64,000 nt of DNA from Bacteroidota bacterium (GCA_022709695.1 JAKLII010000005.1:124001-188000), one strand, 5' to 3'. Shown: positions 52,227-62,002, counted from the stretch's first letter. Numbers and translations: made by a program. Notes: a model not told the origin generated them from the sequence alone.

Positions 52227-52317
52227 TGAAAACCCGTCGGGGTTTCTCTGGATGAATTGATTCATTAGACTGGTTTATTCACCGGTTGTTTAGTCATCTT
52301 GCATTTCTTTCTTTGGG

Positions 52318-52350
52318 TTTGTGAAATACGAACAGAAAATTCTATCTTTG
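52318..52350 (+). promoter_or_regulatory. Promoter of secDF
   Basis: TTTG (52318-52321), 21 bp, then TATCTTTG (52343-52350) followed by CA. The leader to the ATG at 52402 is about 45 nt. Confidence 0.6.
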
Positions 52351-52401
52351 CAGCCTTAAAAAAACAGGGTATCAACAGTAACCAAATCAAATAGAAACGC
52401 A

Positions 52402-55400
52402 ATGCAGAACAAAGGAGCCGTACGATTGCTGGCGATCTTACTCACACTGATCTGTTTGTTTTACCTCTCATTTTCGGTGGTGACACGGGTGCATGAGAAG
52501 AAAGCAGACCGATATGCACACAGGCCGGAAGTTGCCCAGCTGGCCCAAAAGATTGCCGCAGGGGATGAAGTAAGGGAAAAGATTGTTTACGATTCACTGG
52601 TACAGGTGAATCGCACTTATTTTTTTGATTCAATTGCCAACACCACTGTTTACAACATTGGCATCAGGAAATATTCCTATAACGAAGTAAAGGCACGTGA
52701 GATCAACCTGGGTCTTGACCTTCAGGGGGGTATGAACGTAACCCTCGAGGTTACTGTGGTGGATGTGGTAAAGGCCATGGCAGGATACACCAAAGACACG
52801 GTATTCAACAAAGCCATCGATATGGCTATTGCCAAGCAGGTAAATTCACAGAGCGATTTTGTGGATCTTTTCTATGAATCATTTCTTGAATTAGATCCCA
52901 AGGGACAGCTGGCCAGCCTCTTCTCATTTGAGCTTAAGGACAGGATTCCGCAGAATGCCACCAACGACGAAGTGATCAAGGTGATCAGGGAGGAAGCAGA
53001 TGGTGCCATCAGCCGTTCCTTCAATATTCTCCGTACCCGTATCGACCAGTTTGGCGTTGCCCAGCCCAATGTGCAGAAACTCCCGCAAAGCGGGCGTATT
53101 CTGGTGGAACTTCCCGGTATCAAGGATCCTGAACGTGTGAGAAAACTCCTGCAGCGAACTGCCAAGCTCGAGTTCTGGGAAACCTATGATTTCAAGGAAG
53201 TCAGCCCCTACATTAAACTCATGGACGAGCGTCTGAATGATGTGCAGTATGGTACAGCCATCAACACGGTTGAAGAAACCATCCAGGATACAACCAGCTT
53301 ATTGGGAGTTGAAGCGACGGATTCACTCGAAGCACCTCTTGCAGAAGCACAGCAGGGATCTCTGCTGGGTACAACCGAAGGTGACACCACGGGGGCTGCC
53401 GAAGGCGCCGCCGGAGAGCTCGCCTCCACGGGTAAAGCACTGTCAGATAAATATCTGGCCCTCAACATTGACCAGACTGGTAAAGAAGTCGACGGACCGG
53501 TAGTGGGGCGCGCTGCAGCCAAAGATACGGCACGCATCAATCACCTGATTGATGTGGCTTACAAACGCAGTATCCTTCCGGCTTCGGTGCTGCTGAAGTG
53601 GACCAACAAGCCCAATAAATATTTCACCTACGACACAAAAGAAACCATCCTCGAGCTTGTGGCGCTCAAGGATAAATCCGGTAAAGGGCTTCCTCCGCTC
53701 GACGGTGGTGCCATATCCAATGCCGCCCAGGATTATGACCAGAACGGTGAAGTTGTGGTAAGCATGAGCATGAATTCAGAGGGGGCCAAAATCTGGAAAA
53801 ACCTTACCGGACAGAATATTGGTAAATCCATTGCCATTATCCTTGATGGACTTGTATATTCCTATCCTACTGTAAACTCCGAGATCCCGACAGGTAACTC
53901 CCAGATCAGCGGCAACTTCACCATCGACGAGGCCATGGACCTTGCCAATGTGCTCAAGGCCGGTAAACTCCCGGCTCCGGCTAGAATCGTGGAAGAAGCT
54001 GTTGTAGGCCCGTCGCTCGGTAAAGAGGCCATCAGGGCTGGTTTGCTTTCATTTGTGATCGCTTTTTTCCTGGTATTGATCTACATGGCGGTATATTACA
54101 ACAAAGCTGGTCTTATTGCAGATATGGCTCTGTTGTTCAACGTCTTTTTCCTCATCGGGATCCTGGCTTCCCTCCAGGCAACCCTTACCCTGCCCGGTAT
54201 TGCAGGTATCGTGCTTACCATGGGTATGGCTGTGGATGCCAACGTAATCACCTTTGAACGTATCCGTGAAGAGCTCAGGCAGGGTAAAGGGTTGCGGCTT
54301 GCGGTACACGACGGGTACAAGAATGCGCTCTCAGCCATTATCGATGGTAACGTAACAACCTTCCTTACCGGTCTGGTGCTGTTCATCTTCGGTTCGGGAC
54401 CCATTAAAGGCTTTGCCACCACCCTGATGATCGGTATCCTCACCTCCCTCTTCAGTGCAGTGCTCATTTCACGCCTGATCTTCCTCTGGCACCTCGACCG
54501 CAACAAGGAGATCACCTTTGGAAACCGCTATACCAACGACGCTTTCTCCAAAATTACCTTCGACTTCATCGGAAAAAGGAAACGATTCTATTACCTGTCC
54601 GGTGCCGTGATCATTGCCGGAATCATCTCCCTCTCATTGCAGGGGTTGAACCTCGGTGTTGATTTCCAGGGCGGACATACCTACATTGTCCGTTTCGACC
54701 AGGATGTACAAACCACGGATGTGGCGGCCTCCCTTGCCAAACCCTTTGAATCTGCACCTGAAGTGAAAACCTTCGGCGCTACAAGTCAGGTAAAAATATC
54801 CACCAAATATCTTATCACCAAGGCAGCAGAGGTGAATACCGACAGTCTTGTCAAACTGGCACTTTACGAGGGGGTTAAGGGATTCTTCAAAACTCCCATG
54901 ACCTACGAGGAATTTACATCTGAAGAGGATGGGAAAATCATTGGGCTCATGAGCTCCCAGATGGTGGGGCCCACCATCGCCGACGACATAAAACTGGCTG
55001 CCTTTGAGGCAATTGCCTTCGCACTGCTCATTATATTCCTTTATGTGGCCGTGCGTTTCAGGAAGTGGTCATATGGGCTTGGCGGGGTTCTTGCCCTCTT
55101 CCACGATGCCATGATTACCCTCTCCATGTACTCTATCTTCTATAAGATATTCCCGTTCAATCTTGAAATCGATCAGGCTTTCATTGCGGCTATCCTTACC
55201 ATCATCGGATATTCCATCAACGATACGGTAGTAGTATTCGACAGGATCAGGGAATTTCTCCGCCTCCATCCGAAAACCGAACTGAAGGACAACATGAACA
55301 ACTCCCTGGTAACCACCCTGGGCCGTACCATCAATTCATCCGGTACTACCATCGTGGTGTTGATTGCCATCTTTATATTCGGGGGTGAGGTGATCAGGGG

Positions 55401-55548
55401 CTTCTCCTTTGCCCTGCTGGTGGGTATTGTGGTAGGTACCTATTCATCCCTGTTCATTGCAAGTCCGATAGCCTATGATTCCATTCAGGCCCAGCTCCGC
55501 CGGCGTGAACGGAAGATGGCTGAAAAAGGTCTCATCAGGAAGAAATAA
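52402..55548 (+). CDS. secDF: Protein translocase SecDF (fused)
   Basis: 1048 residues; proton-driven partner of SecYEG that pulls secreted proteins across the inner membrane. One N-terminal membrane anchor, then the SecD periplasmic domain (REINLGLDLQGGMNVTLEV, GISNAAQDY-type P1 region), followed by a membrane bundle (GKLPAPARIVEEAVVGPSLG, GMAVDANVITFERIREEL). The SecF half begins about residue 735 (LGVDFQGGHTYIVRF) and ends with YSINDTVVVFDRIREFLR and a final membrane pair. An acidic, Ala/Gly/Thr-rich insert (GTTEGDTTGAAEGAAGELAS, about 310-350) interrupts the SecD periplasmic part. It would support the heavy export load of the T9SS cargos. Confidence 0.96.
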   Translation: MQNKGAVRLLAILLTLICLFYLSFSVVTRVHEKKADRYAHRPEVAQLAQKIAAGDEVREKIVYDSLVQVNRTYFFDSIANTTVYNIGIRKYSYNEVKAREINLGLDLQGGMNVTLEVTVVDVVKAMAGYTKDTVFNKAIDMAIAKQVNSQSDFVDLFYESFLELDPKGQLASLFSFELKDRIPQNATNDEVIKVIREEADGAISRSFNILRTRIDQFGVAQPNVQKLPQSGRILVELPGIKDPERVRKLLQRTAKLEFWETYDFKEVSPYIKLMDERLNDVQYGTAINTVEETIQDTTSLLGVEATDSLEAPLAEAQQGSLLGTTEGDTTGAAEGAAGELASTGKALSDKYLALNIDQTGKEVDGPVVGRAAAKDTARINHLIDVAYKRSILPASVLLKWTNKPNKYFTYDTKETILELVALKDKSGKGLPPLDGGAISNAAQDYDQNGEVVVSMSMNSEGAKIWKNLTGQNIGKSIAIILDGLVYSYPTVNSEIPTGNSQISGNFTIDEAMDLANVLKAGKLPAPARIVEEAVVGPSLGKEAIRAGLLSFVIAFFLVLIYMAVYYNKAGLIADMALLFNVFFLIGILASLQATLTLPGIAGIVLTMGMAVDANVITFERIREELRQGKGLRLAVHDGYKNALSAIIDGNVTTFLTGLVLFIFGSGPIKGFATTLMIGILTSLFSAVLISRLIFLWHLDRNKEITFGNRYTNDAFSKITFDFIGKRKRFYYLSGAVIIAGIISLSLQGLNLGVDFQGGHTYIVRFDQDVQTTDVAASLAKPFESAPEVKTFGATSQVKISTKYLITKAAEVNTDSLVKLALYEGVKGFFKTPMTYEEFTSEEDGKIIGLMSSQMVGPTIADDIKLAAFEAIAFALLIIFLYVAVRFRKWSYGLGGVLALFHDAMITLSMYSIFYKIFPFNLEIDQAFIAAILTIIGYSINDTVVVFDRIREFLRLHPKTELKDNMNNSLVTTLGRTINSSGTTIVVLIAIFIFGGEVIRGFSFALLVGIVVGTYSSLFIASPIAYDSIQAQLRRRERKMAEKGLIRKK

Positions 55549-55568
55549 AGATTGATATCCATTGAGAT

Positions 55569-55617
55569 AAAGACCCGGTTTGCCATGCACATACCGGGTC
55601 TTTTCTCTTTTTTTTTA
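55569..55617 (+). terminator. Terminator of secDF
   Basis: An 11-bp stem AAAGACCCGGT / ACCGGGTCTTT with a 13-nt loop (55580-55592) is followed by TTCTCTTTTTTTTT. It begins 20 bp after the secDF stop. Confidence 0.9.
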
Positions 55618-55722
55618 AGACTCAGGGCCGAAAAAAATCTGTAATAAAAAAAATCGGATGCATTCATAAGATAAATCACTATTTTAGCGAACGATTAAAA
55701 AGCATCAAAAAATAACGCTCTT

Positions 55723-58230
55723 ATGTCATTATCCAGAATTCTCCTAGTACTCCTTGTCTCCCTGCTGACACTGGGATCTCAGGAAGCTATGGCGCAGAAA
55801 ACCATCACAGCCGAAGCGGATGAGGCATTTCAGTTACAGAGGTATTCAGAGGCTATACCCCTCTATAAGAAGGCTTTCACCAAGGTGAACAATAAGCCTG
55901 AGAAAAGAAGGATCCTCTTTCAGATTGCCGAATGCTACCGGAAAACCGCCGACTTTGTCAGAGCTGAAGCAGCCTACGACCGTGCCATCAGGGCCGAATT
56001 CCCACTGCCGGTAATTTATCTCAGGTATGCTGAAACACTGAAAGCCCGCGGGAAATATGATGAGGCCCGTGAACAGTACGACGTTTACCTGCAAAAGGAA
56101 CCGGGTGACCAGCGTGCCCGGATCGCGCGCGATTATTGCGACTCGGCAAAAAGCTGGATAGAGAACCCCACACGGTGGCAGCTGGAAAACATGAAGCGGT
56201 TCAATTCCAGAAACAACGATTTTTCCCCTTCCTACGCCGATAATAAAAAATACAATGTTCTGGTATTCACATCAGACCGTGAAGAAGCAGCAGGGAAAAA
56301 GATGGATGAATGGACCGGCGGTAAGTTTACCGATATCTTCTACGTGACCCTGGATAAGAAAAACAACTGGAGTAAACCCCAGTCGCTCGACGACGATAAA
56401 ATCATCAACAGCCCTGCCAATGAAGGGGTTACCTTTTTCAACGATAAAGGGAATATTCTCTACTTTACCCGGTGCCGCATTGCCGGAAAAGGGGAGAAGC
56501 TGGGGTGCGACATACTGATGTCGAAGAAATCGGGCCGGAAATGGGGAGAACCGGAACCCATGGCCATTGCCGCTGACTCTGTCAGGGTTATGCATCCAAC
56601 CCTCAGCGAAGACGAAAAAATCATCTACTTCACCTCCGATATGCCGGGTGGTTATGGCGGAGGGGATATCTGGATGGCCCGCAGGACCAGTAAAACCAAG
56701 CCTTTCGGAACACCTGAAAACCTTGGTCCGGTGGTAAATACCTCAGGAAACGAAATGTTTCCATGGCTCCGGCAGGAAGGTGTATTGTATTTTTCTTCCG
56801 ATGGTCATCCCGGTATGGGTGGCCTCGATATCTTCAAAACCACCATGGTTAACGGAGCCTGGACCGCCCCTGAAAACATGGGCTTTCCCATTAACTCGGA
56901 AGGGGATGACTTCGGCCTGATCCTCCAGGGCCTTGAAAAAAGGTTTGGCGAACAGGAAGATGGATTTATGAACTCCAGCCGGGCCGTAAAGGGAGCCCGA
57001 GGTGGCGATGATATTTACGCGGTCCATCTGCCGCCCATCCTCTTTACCCTTACCGGTACCGTAAGAGATGCCCAAACCCTGCAACGCCTCCAGGGTGTGA
57101 AGGTGGAACTCAAAGGGAGTGATAAATCGGCCCTGGAAACCACTACCGACAAAATGGGGATCTACCGTTTCAATAACCAGCAGATCCTCCCCAATGTTAC
57201 CTATACCCTTGATTTCAGCCGCGACGGTTATTTCAGTGCCAAGGGAAAGGAATCTACAGTAGGTCTTTTTGTGAGCAAGGATCTTGTGCACGACAAGAAG
57301 CTGGAGCCTATCCCCAAAGGACCCATCGTGCTGCCTGAAATTCGTTATGACCTGGCCAAATGGGACCTGAAGCCCCAGTACCGCGACTCACTGGCCGGCC
57401 TCGTAAAAACCATGAAAGACAACGAAACCATTGTGGTTGAGCTGATTTCACATACCGACTTCAGGGCCTCTCACGAATACAACGATACCCTTTCGCTCAA
57501 ACGTTCGAAATCCTGTGTCGATTACATTATCACCCAGGGGATCGACCCTGATCGTATCACAGCTGTGGGACGTGGGGAGAGGGAGCCGCGGAAACTCGAC
57601 AGGGATTACTACGTGGCCGAATGGAAAACCACCGTCAAAGCGGGTTCAGTGCTTACAGAAGATTATATCAACAAGCTGAGAACCAATAATGAAAAGGAAG
57701 CTGCCCATCAGCTTAACCGCCGTACTGAGTTCAGGATCGTGCGTAATGATTTTGTGCCGAAGGCCAAAAATGTGCCCATCGACAGCCTCGCCGCACAGAA
57801 ATTCCAGATCCAGATCAACCCTGAAGAAAATGCCATCCCCTTCTTTGTGAATGAAACCGGCGAAATTGCTGCCTCTATCCCCGCTGTGGTGAATGGGATC
57901 AGCATCGCGTTCATCTACAATGAACCCCTGAAGAATGCCTCCATGTCGCTCGACCAGGCGATGTTCTTCCTTACAAGGGGCCTTATCACCAAAGAAGATT
58001 TCACCGAGAAGGATGCTGCCATCCTTGAAGACGGGACTATTAAAAACGGAGCGGAATTCAGGATTAAAACCCTCTCCTTCGGAAGAAATATGCAGTATAA
58101 AGATGTGCTGGTGAAGGTTTCGCACGAGCAGAAGCAGAACTTCATGGTGGGGAAAGCCCTACTCAGCACCATTGCCCCGATTACGGTTGACAGGAACAAC
58201 AGCAAGATCATCTTTGACTTCGGACAATAA
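55723..58230 (+). CDS. PorE-like OmpA-family protein with C-terminal retropepsin-like domain
   Basis: 835 residues with signal peptide (LVLLVSLLTLGSQEAMA) and no lipobox. Order of domains: TPR helices (25-150), PD40/WD40-like propeller (165-435, DSVRVMHPTLSEDEKIIYF, TSDMPGGYGGGDIWMARR), carboxypeptidase-regulatory-like domain (441-530), OmpA-like peptidoglycan-binding domain (537-672, RYDLAKWDLKP, SHTDFRASHEYND) with a 30-residue insert (KTTVKAGSVLTEDY). This is the architecture of the T9SS component PorE. Unusual is the extra C-terminal domain (about 705-835) that resembles a Bacteroidota retropepsin (NGISIAFIYNEP, SLDQAMFFLTRGLITKEDF), but the catalytic D-T/S-G is N733-E734-P735, so it is probably an inactive pseudoprotease or binding module. 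Confidence 0.8.
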   Translation: MSLSRILLVLLVSLLTLGSQEAMAQKTITAEADEAFQLQRYSEAIPLYKKAFTKVNNKPEKRRILFQIAECYRKTADFVRAEAAYDRAIRAEFPLPVIYLRYAETLKARGKYDEAREQYDVYLQKEPGDQRARIARDYCDSAKSWIENPTRWQLENMKRFNSRNNDFSPSYADNKKYNVLVFTSDREEAAGKKMDEWTGGKFTDIFYVTLDKKNNWSKPQSLDDDKIINSPANEGVTFFNDKGNILYFTRCRIAGKGEKLGCDILMSKKSGRKWGEPEPMAIAADSVRVMHPTLSEDEKIIYFTSDMPGGYGGGDIWMARRTSKTKPFGTPENLGPVVNTSGNEMFPWLRQEGVLYFSSDGHPGMGGLDIFKTTMVNGAWTAPENMGFPINSEGDDFGLILQGLEKRFGEQEDGFMNSSRAVKGARGGDDIYAVHLPPILFTLTGTVRDAQTLQRLQGVKVELKGSDKSALETTTDKMGIYRFNNQQILPNVTYTLDFSRDGYFSAKGKESTVGLFVSKDLVHDKKLEPIPKGPIVLPEIRYDLAKWDLKPQYRDSLAGLVKTMKDNETIVVELISHTDFRASHEYNDTLSLKRSKSCVDYIITQGIDPDRITAVGRGEREPRKLDRDYYVAEWKTTVKAGSVLTEDYINKLRTNNEKEAAHQLNRRTEFRIVRNDFVPKAKNVPIDSLAAQKFQIQINPEENAIPFFVNETGEIAASIPAVVNGISIAFIYNEPLKNASMSLDQAMFFLTRGLITKEDFTEKDAAILEDGTIKNGAEFRIKTLSFGRNMQYKDVLVKVSHEQKQNFMVGKALLSTIAPITVDRNNSKIIFDFGQ

Positions 58231-58247
58231 TATTATGGTATAGAAAT

Positions 58248-58292
58248 GCAGGGCATTCCGGCGGAGAAATGACGGGATGCCCTGCTTTGTTT
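58248..58292 (+). terminator. Terminator after the PorE-like gene
   Basis: A 12-bp stem GCAGGGCATTCC / GGGATGCCCTGC (one G-U pair) with a 14-nt loop, then TTTGTTT. It overlaps the upstream extension of the purM frame, which supports a later purM start. Confidence 0.8.
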
Positions 58293-58304
58293 GGATCAGG
58301 ACCC

Positions 58305-59483
58305 ATGGAACAGAACTCAAGGTACCAGCAACGTGGCGTATCCTCTGCAAAAGAGGATGTACATGCCGCGATCCGAAACCTCGACAAAGGACTTTTCCCG
58401 TGTGCCTTCTGCAAGGTCACACCCGATTTTCTTACAGGTGATCCCGAATGCTGTACCATTATGCACGCCGATGGTGCCGGCACCAAATCTTCACTGGCCT
58501 ACATCTACTGGAAGGAAACAGGAAGCCTCGATGTGTGGAAAGGGATCGCCCAGGATGCGGTGGTGATGAATCTCGATGACCTGCTTTGCGTGGGAGTCAC
58601 GGATCAGATCCTCCTCTCCTCCACCATAGGGCGAAACAAAAAGTTGATTCCGGGCGAGGTGATTGCAGCGCTGATCGATGGTACTGAGGAATTTCTGGAG
58701 CTTATGCGAAGCCATGGCATCGGCATCTGGTCCACCGGAGGGGAAACTGCCGATGTGGGCGATCTGGTCCGCACGGTGATTGTAGACAGTACGGTGGTGG
58801 CCCGGATGAGAAGGGAGCATGTAATCGATAACCGGAACATAGCACCCGGCGACCTGGTGGTCGGGCTCGCCAGTGATGGGCAAGCTACCTATGAATCGTC
58901 CTGGAATGGTGGCATGGGATCCAATGGCCTTACCTCTGCCCGCCACGACGTCTTTTCCGGCATCTACCGCGATAAATATCCTGAAAGTTTTGATCCTGCC
59001 CTGCCCGCTGATGTGGTATATACCGGGCCCCATTTCCTTACCGATCCGACAGCAGTACCGGGCGTAGATGCCGGGCACCTGGTACTGTCACCCACCCGCA
59101 CCTATGCACCGGTTATGAAAAGGGTTCTGGAGGAGATGCGCCCGCGGATCCATGGCCTGGTGCACTGCAGCGGAGGCGGGCAGGCCAAAGTGCTCCATTT
59201 TATTCATCAGACCAGAGTAGTAAAAGACAACCTGTTCCCGGTTCCGGAGTTGTTTTCTATGATCCGGAGTGCCTCACGCACCTCATGGGATGAAATGTAC
59301 CGTGTTTTTAATATGGGGCACCGGATGGAATGTTACGTTCCGGATCTCCGGACTGCAGAAGAGATTATCGCCATCGCTGCCTCCTTCTCCATTGAGGGAC
59401 GCATCATCGGGCATTGCGAAGCTTCGGAAAAACCTGAAGTTCAGATTCAGATACCGGGTGAAACCCTGAGTTACTTTCGGTAG
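58305..59483 (+). CDS. purM: Phosphoribosylformylglycinamidine cyclo-ligase (AIR synthase)
   Basis: De novo purine synthesis: ATP-dependent closure of FGAM to AIR. It is 392 residues from ATG 58305 (MEQNSRYQQRGVSSAKEDVH), the usual Bacteroidota N-terminus; the frame also runs 12 codons upstream through the terminator. The nucleotide site contains DGAGTKSSLAY, MNLDDLLCVGV and TGGETADVGDLVRT; a late PNGLTSARHDVF-like block (SNGLTSARHDVF) and HCSGGGQAKVLHF follow. Total length is a little over that of E. coli PurM, as is normal for this lineage. purE is 38 kb away, so the pathway genes are dispersed. Confidence 0.9.
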   Translation: MEQNSRYQQRGVSSAKEDVHAAIRNLDKGLFPCAFCKVTPDFLTGDPECCTIMHADGAGTKSSLAYIYWKETGSLDVWKGIAQDAVVMNLDDLLCVGVTDQILLSSTIGRNKKLIPGEVIAALIDGTEEFLELMRSHGIGIWSTGGETADVGDLVRTVIVDSTVVARMRREHVIDNRNIAPGDLVVGLASDGQATYESSWNGGMGSNGLTSARHDVFSGIYRDKYPESFDPALPADVVYTGPHFLTDPTAVPGVDAGHLVLSPTRTYAPVMKRVLEEMRPRIHGLVHCSGGGQAKVLHFIHQTRVVKDNLFPVPELFSMIRSASRTSWDEMYRVFNMGHRMECYVPDLRTAEEIIAIAASFSIEGRIIGHCEASEKPEVQIQIPGETLSYFR

Positions 59484-59507
59484 GAAGGTTACTCCCCCCT
59501 TTTTTGT

Positions 59508-59515
59508 ATCTTTGC
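59508..59515 (+). promoter_or_regulatory. -7 element of prfA
   Basis: TATCTTTG followed by CA; a RBS-like AGGAG (59531-59535) lies 7 bp before the ATG at 59543. The open frame that begins at 59504 lies inside this element and is rejected as the start. Confidence 0.65.
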
Positions 59516-59542
59516 ACCCCCAAATCTATCAGGAGTTTAATA

Positions 59543-60619
59543 ATGCTGGAAAAGCTTGAAGGAGTATACACAAGATATCAGGAGATTGAACAACAGCTCA
59601 ATGATCCTGAGGTAATTGCCGACATGAAGCGCTTTGTGAAGTTCAACAAGGATTACAAGGAGCTTCAACCGGTGGTAAGGGCTTATCTGGCCTACAAAAA
59701 TGTGGTGGATAACCTGAAATCGGCCAGAGAGCTTCTGGCAAAGGAAAAGGACGAAGAGTTCAGGACCCTTGCGAAGGAAGAGATTGTGCTGTTACAGGAG
59801 GAAAAAGAGCGGATGGAGGAAGAGATCAGGTTGCTGCTTTTACCCAGTGATCCCCAGGACAGTAAGAACGCCATTGTGGAGATCAGGGCCGGTACAGGGG
59901 GGGATGAAGCCTCCATCTTTGCCGGGGACCTGTTCAGGATGATCACCAAATTTGTTGAAAACCAGGGGTGGAAATACGAACTGGTAAGTATGACCGAAGG
60001 AACTGCCGGAGGCTTCAAGGAGGTGGTTTTTGATGTCATTGGCGAAGAAGCATACGGAATCCTCAAATACGAAAGCGGAGTACACCGGGTACAGAGGGTG
60101 CCGAAAACCGAAACCCAGGGGCGTATCCATACTTCTGCTGCATCGGTGGCTGTATTGCCTGAGGCTGATGAATTTGATGTGGAAATCCTTCCGTCTGATA
60201 TCAGGAAAGACACCTTTTGCTCCAGCGGGCCGGGCGGACAGTCGGTAAATACAACCTACAGTGCCATACGGCTTACCCATATCCCCACGGGGATTGTGGT
60301 ATCCTGCCAGGATGAAAAATCGCAGCTGAAGAACTTCGACAAGGCCATGAAGGTCCTTCGTTCCAGGATCTTTGAGCTTGAATATCAGAAGTATCTCGAT
60401 CAGATAGCCTCCAAGCGGAAGACCATGGTTTCTACCGGCGACCGCAGCGCCAAGATCCGTACCTATAACTATCCGCAGGGAAGGGTAACAGACCACCGTA
60501 TCGGTTATACCATGTACAACCTGCAGGCAGTGATCAACGGCGATATCGGGGAGCTGATCGAAAAACTGCAGGTAGCTGAAAATGCCGAACGGCTGAAGGA
60601 GGCCACAGGCACTGAATGA
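59543..60619 (+). CDS. prfA: Peptide chain release factor 1
   Basis: Ends translation at UAA and UAG. It is 358 residues from MLEKLEGVYTRYQEIEQQ. The codon-recognition PxT motif is PKT in RVPKTETQGRIHTS, and the peptidyl-hydrolysis GGQ lies in CSSGPGGQSVNTTYSAIRLTH. Helical domain 1 (residues 1-100) is intact. The gene has its own -7 element, then pyrF follows 51 bp later. The methyltransferase prmC is not visible in the window. Confidence 0.96.
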   Translation: MLEKLEGVYTRYQEIEQQLNDPEVIADMKRFVKFNKDYKELQPVVRAYLAYKNVVDNLKSARELLAKEKDEEFRTLAKEEIVLLQEEKERMEEEIRLLLLPSDPQDSKNAIVEIRAGTGGDEASIFAGDLFRMITKFVENQGWKYELVSMTEGTAGGFKEVVFDVIGEEAYGILKYESGVHRVQRVPKTETQGRIHTSAASVAVLPEADEFDVEILPSDIRKDTFCSSGPGGQSVNTTYSAIRLTHIPTGIVVSCQDEKSQLKNFDKAMKVLRSRIFELEYQKYLDQIASKRKTMVSTGDRSAKIRTYNYPQGRVTDHRIGYTMYNLQAVINGDIGELIEKLQVAENAERLKEATGTE

Positions 60620-60670
60620 CATACGCTGAAATGCATTGAACTGCTTTCAATAACTCAAAATCTCCGGGTG

Positions 60671-61543
60671 ATGAAAAAACAGGAACTTATTGATCTGATC
60701 AGGCGAAAGAAGAGCTTTCTTTGCGTGGGGCTCGACAGTGATATCACCAAAATCCCTCCCCATCTGCTGAAGGAGGAGGATCCGGTTTTTGCTTTCAACA
60801 AGGAGATTATCGACGCTACGATAGACCTGGCTGTGGCCTATAAACCCAACCTTGCATTCTATGAGAGCAGGGGCCTCGATGGCTGGAAAAGCCTGGAAAA
60901 AACCATTCAGTACCTCAGGACATTTGACAAGGAGGTGTTTACGATTGCCGATGCCAAACGCGGCGATATCGGTAATACCTCCCGACAATATGCCAGGGCA
61001 TTCTTCGAAACCCTGAATTTTGACGCTGTAACCGTGGCACCCTATATGGGAAAGGACTCCATTACGCCATTTCTGGGATATGAAGGGAAATGGGTCATCC
61101 TGCTGGTGTTGACCTCCAACGAAGGGGCTTCTGATTTTCAGCTCATCCAACCCAGGCTTCCTTCTACCCTCGATAAGCTGGGCATCAGGGTGATGTACAG
61201 CTACCGGAAACTATACGAACAGGTGATCATCAAATCGTTTGAATGGGCTGATGATCAGGCAATGATGTTTGTGGTCGGAGCCACCAAAGCGGAGATGCTC
61301 CAGGGAATACGAAAACTTGCACCCGACCATTTTCTGCTGGTTCCCGGGGTAGGGGCACAGGGAGGGAGCCTTGAAGCCGTGGCCGAACATGGTATGACGG
61401 AGAGTTGTGGATTGCTGGTGAATGCATCACGCAGCATCCTGTTTGCATCCAAAGGGACCGACTTTGCTGAAAAAGCACGCCATGAAGCATCCATGCTCCG
61501 GGACGAAATGGAGCTGATGCTGAAAAAGTACGGTGTGATCTGA
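60671..61543 (+). CDS. pyrF: Orotidine 5'-phosphate decarboxylase (type 2)
   Basis: Last step of UMP synthesis. It is 290 residues, the longer Bacteroidota/Myxococcus-like type. N-terminus [19 protein letters not shown] has the first substrate site, and the catalytic DxKxxD-like core is [20 protein letters not shown] later phosphate-binding region is [17 protein letters not shown] and the [12 protein letters not shown] block. A GTG three bases upstream is also possible, but ATG 60671 is preferred. The next gene is convergent 20 bp away. Confidence 0.95.
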   Translation: MKKQELIDLIRRKKSFLCVGLDSDITKIPPHLLKEEDPVFAFNKEIIDATIDLAVAYKPNLAFYESRGLDGWKSLEKTIQYLRTFDKEVFTIADAKRGDIGNTSRQYARAFFETLNFDAVTVAPYMGKDSITPFLGYEGKWVILLVLTSNEGASDFQLIQPRLPSTLDKLGIRVMYSYRKLYEQVIIKSFEWADDQAMMFVVGATKAEMLQGIRKLAPDHFLLVPGVGAQGGSLEAVAEHGMTESCGLLVNASRSILFASKGTDFAEKARHEASMLRDEMELMLKKYGVI

Positions 61544-61563
61544 AGCTGAAAAAGCCGGAGCGG

Positions 61564-61968
61564 TTATTTCTTCTCCTTCAGCAAATCACGGATCTCTGAT
61601 AAGAGTTTTTCCTGTGCCGGGGGTTCAGCTGGAGCTGCCGGTGCCTCTTCCTGCTTCTTCTTCATCCTGTTCATGGCTTTGATTACCAGGAAAATGGCTA
61701 AGGCTACAATCAGAAAGTCCACAAATACCTGAATGAAGTTGCCATAGTTCAGCGTTACCGCTTCAACCCCTTCCGATGCCTCTTTCAGGGTGAATTTAAA
61801 GGATGTAAAGTCCATGCCTCCCAGGAGCATTCCCAGTGGCGGCATGATTACATCATTGACCAGCGAGGTGATAATCTTCCCAAAGGCAGCCCCGATGATG
61901 ATACCAATGGCCATGTCCATCATGTTGCCTTTGATCGCAAACGTTTTGAACTCCTTGATGAATCCCAT
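61564..61968 (-). CDS. mscL: Large-conductance mechanosensitive channel
   Basis: 134 residues from [20 protein letters not shown] (ATG complement 61966-61968); the longer open frame before it contains no family sequence. TM1 is [25 protein letters not shown] with the pore-lining GxxxG-like pattern, the periplasmic loop is 40 residues, and TM2 is [17 protein letters not shown]. The cytoplasmic tail has a Pro/Ala-rich linker and a closing helix ([12 protein letters not shown]), the normal bundle. It opens to release solutes after osmotic down-shock. It is transcribed singly from its own -7 element. Confidence 0.96.
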   Translation of the reverse strand: MGFIKEFKTFAIKGNMMDMAIGIIIGAAFGKIITSLVNDVIMPPLGMLLGGMDFTSFKFTLKEASEGVEAVTLNYGNFIQVFVDFLIVALAIFLVIKAMNRMKKKQEEAPAAPAEPPAQEKLLSEIRDLLKEKK

Positions 61969-61994
61969 ATGATGTGAATTTTTGGTTTGTACCC

Positions 61995-62002
61995 CAAAGA
62001 TA
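61995..62002 (-). promoter_or_regulatory. -7 element of mscL
   Basis: Minus strand reads TATCTTTG, 26 bp upstream of the ATG at 61968. Confidence 0.6.

Noticed and set aside
58269-58304. An earlier start for purM
   Set aside because: These codons lie inside the terminator hairpin of the preceding gene.
59840-60622. A 260-codon minus-strand frame within prfA
   Set aside because: Antisense shadow of the release factor.
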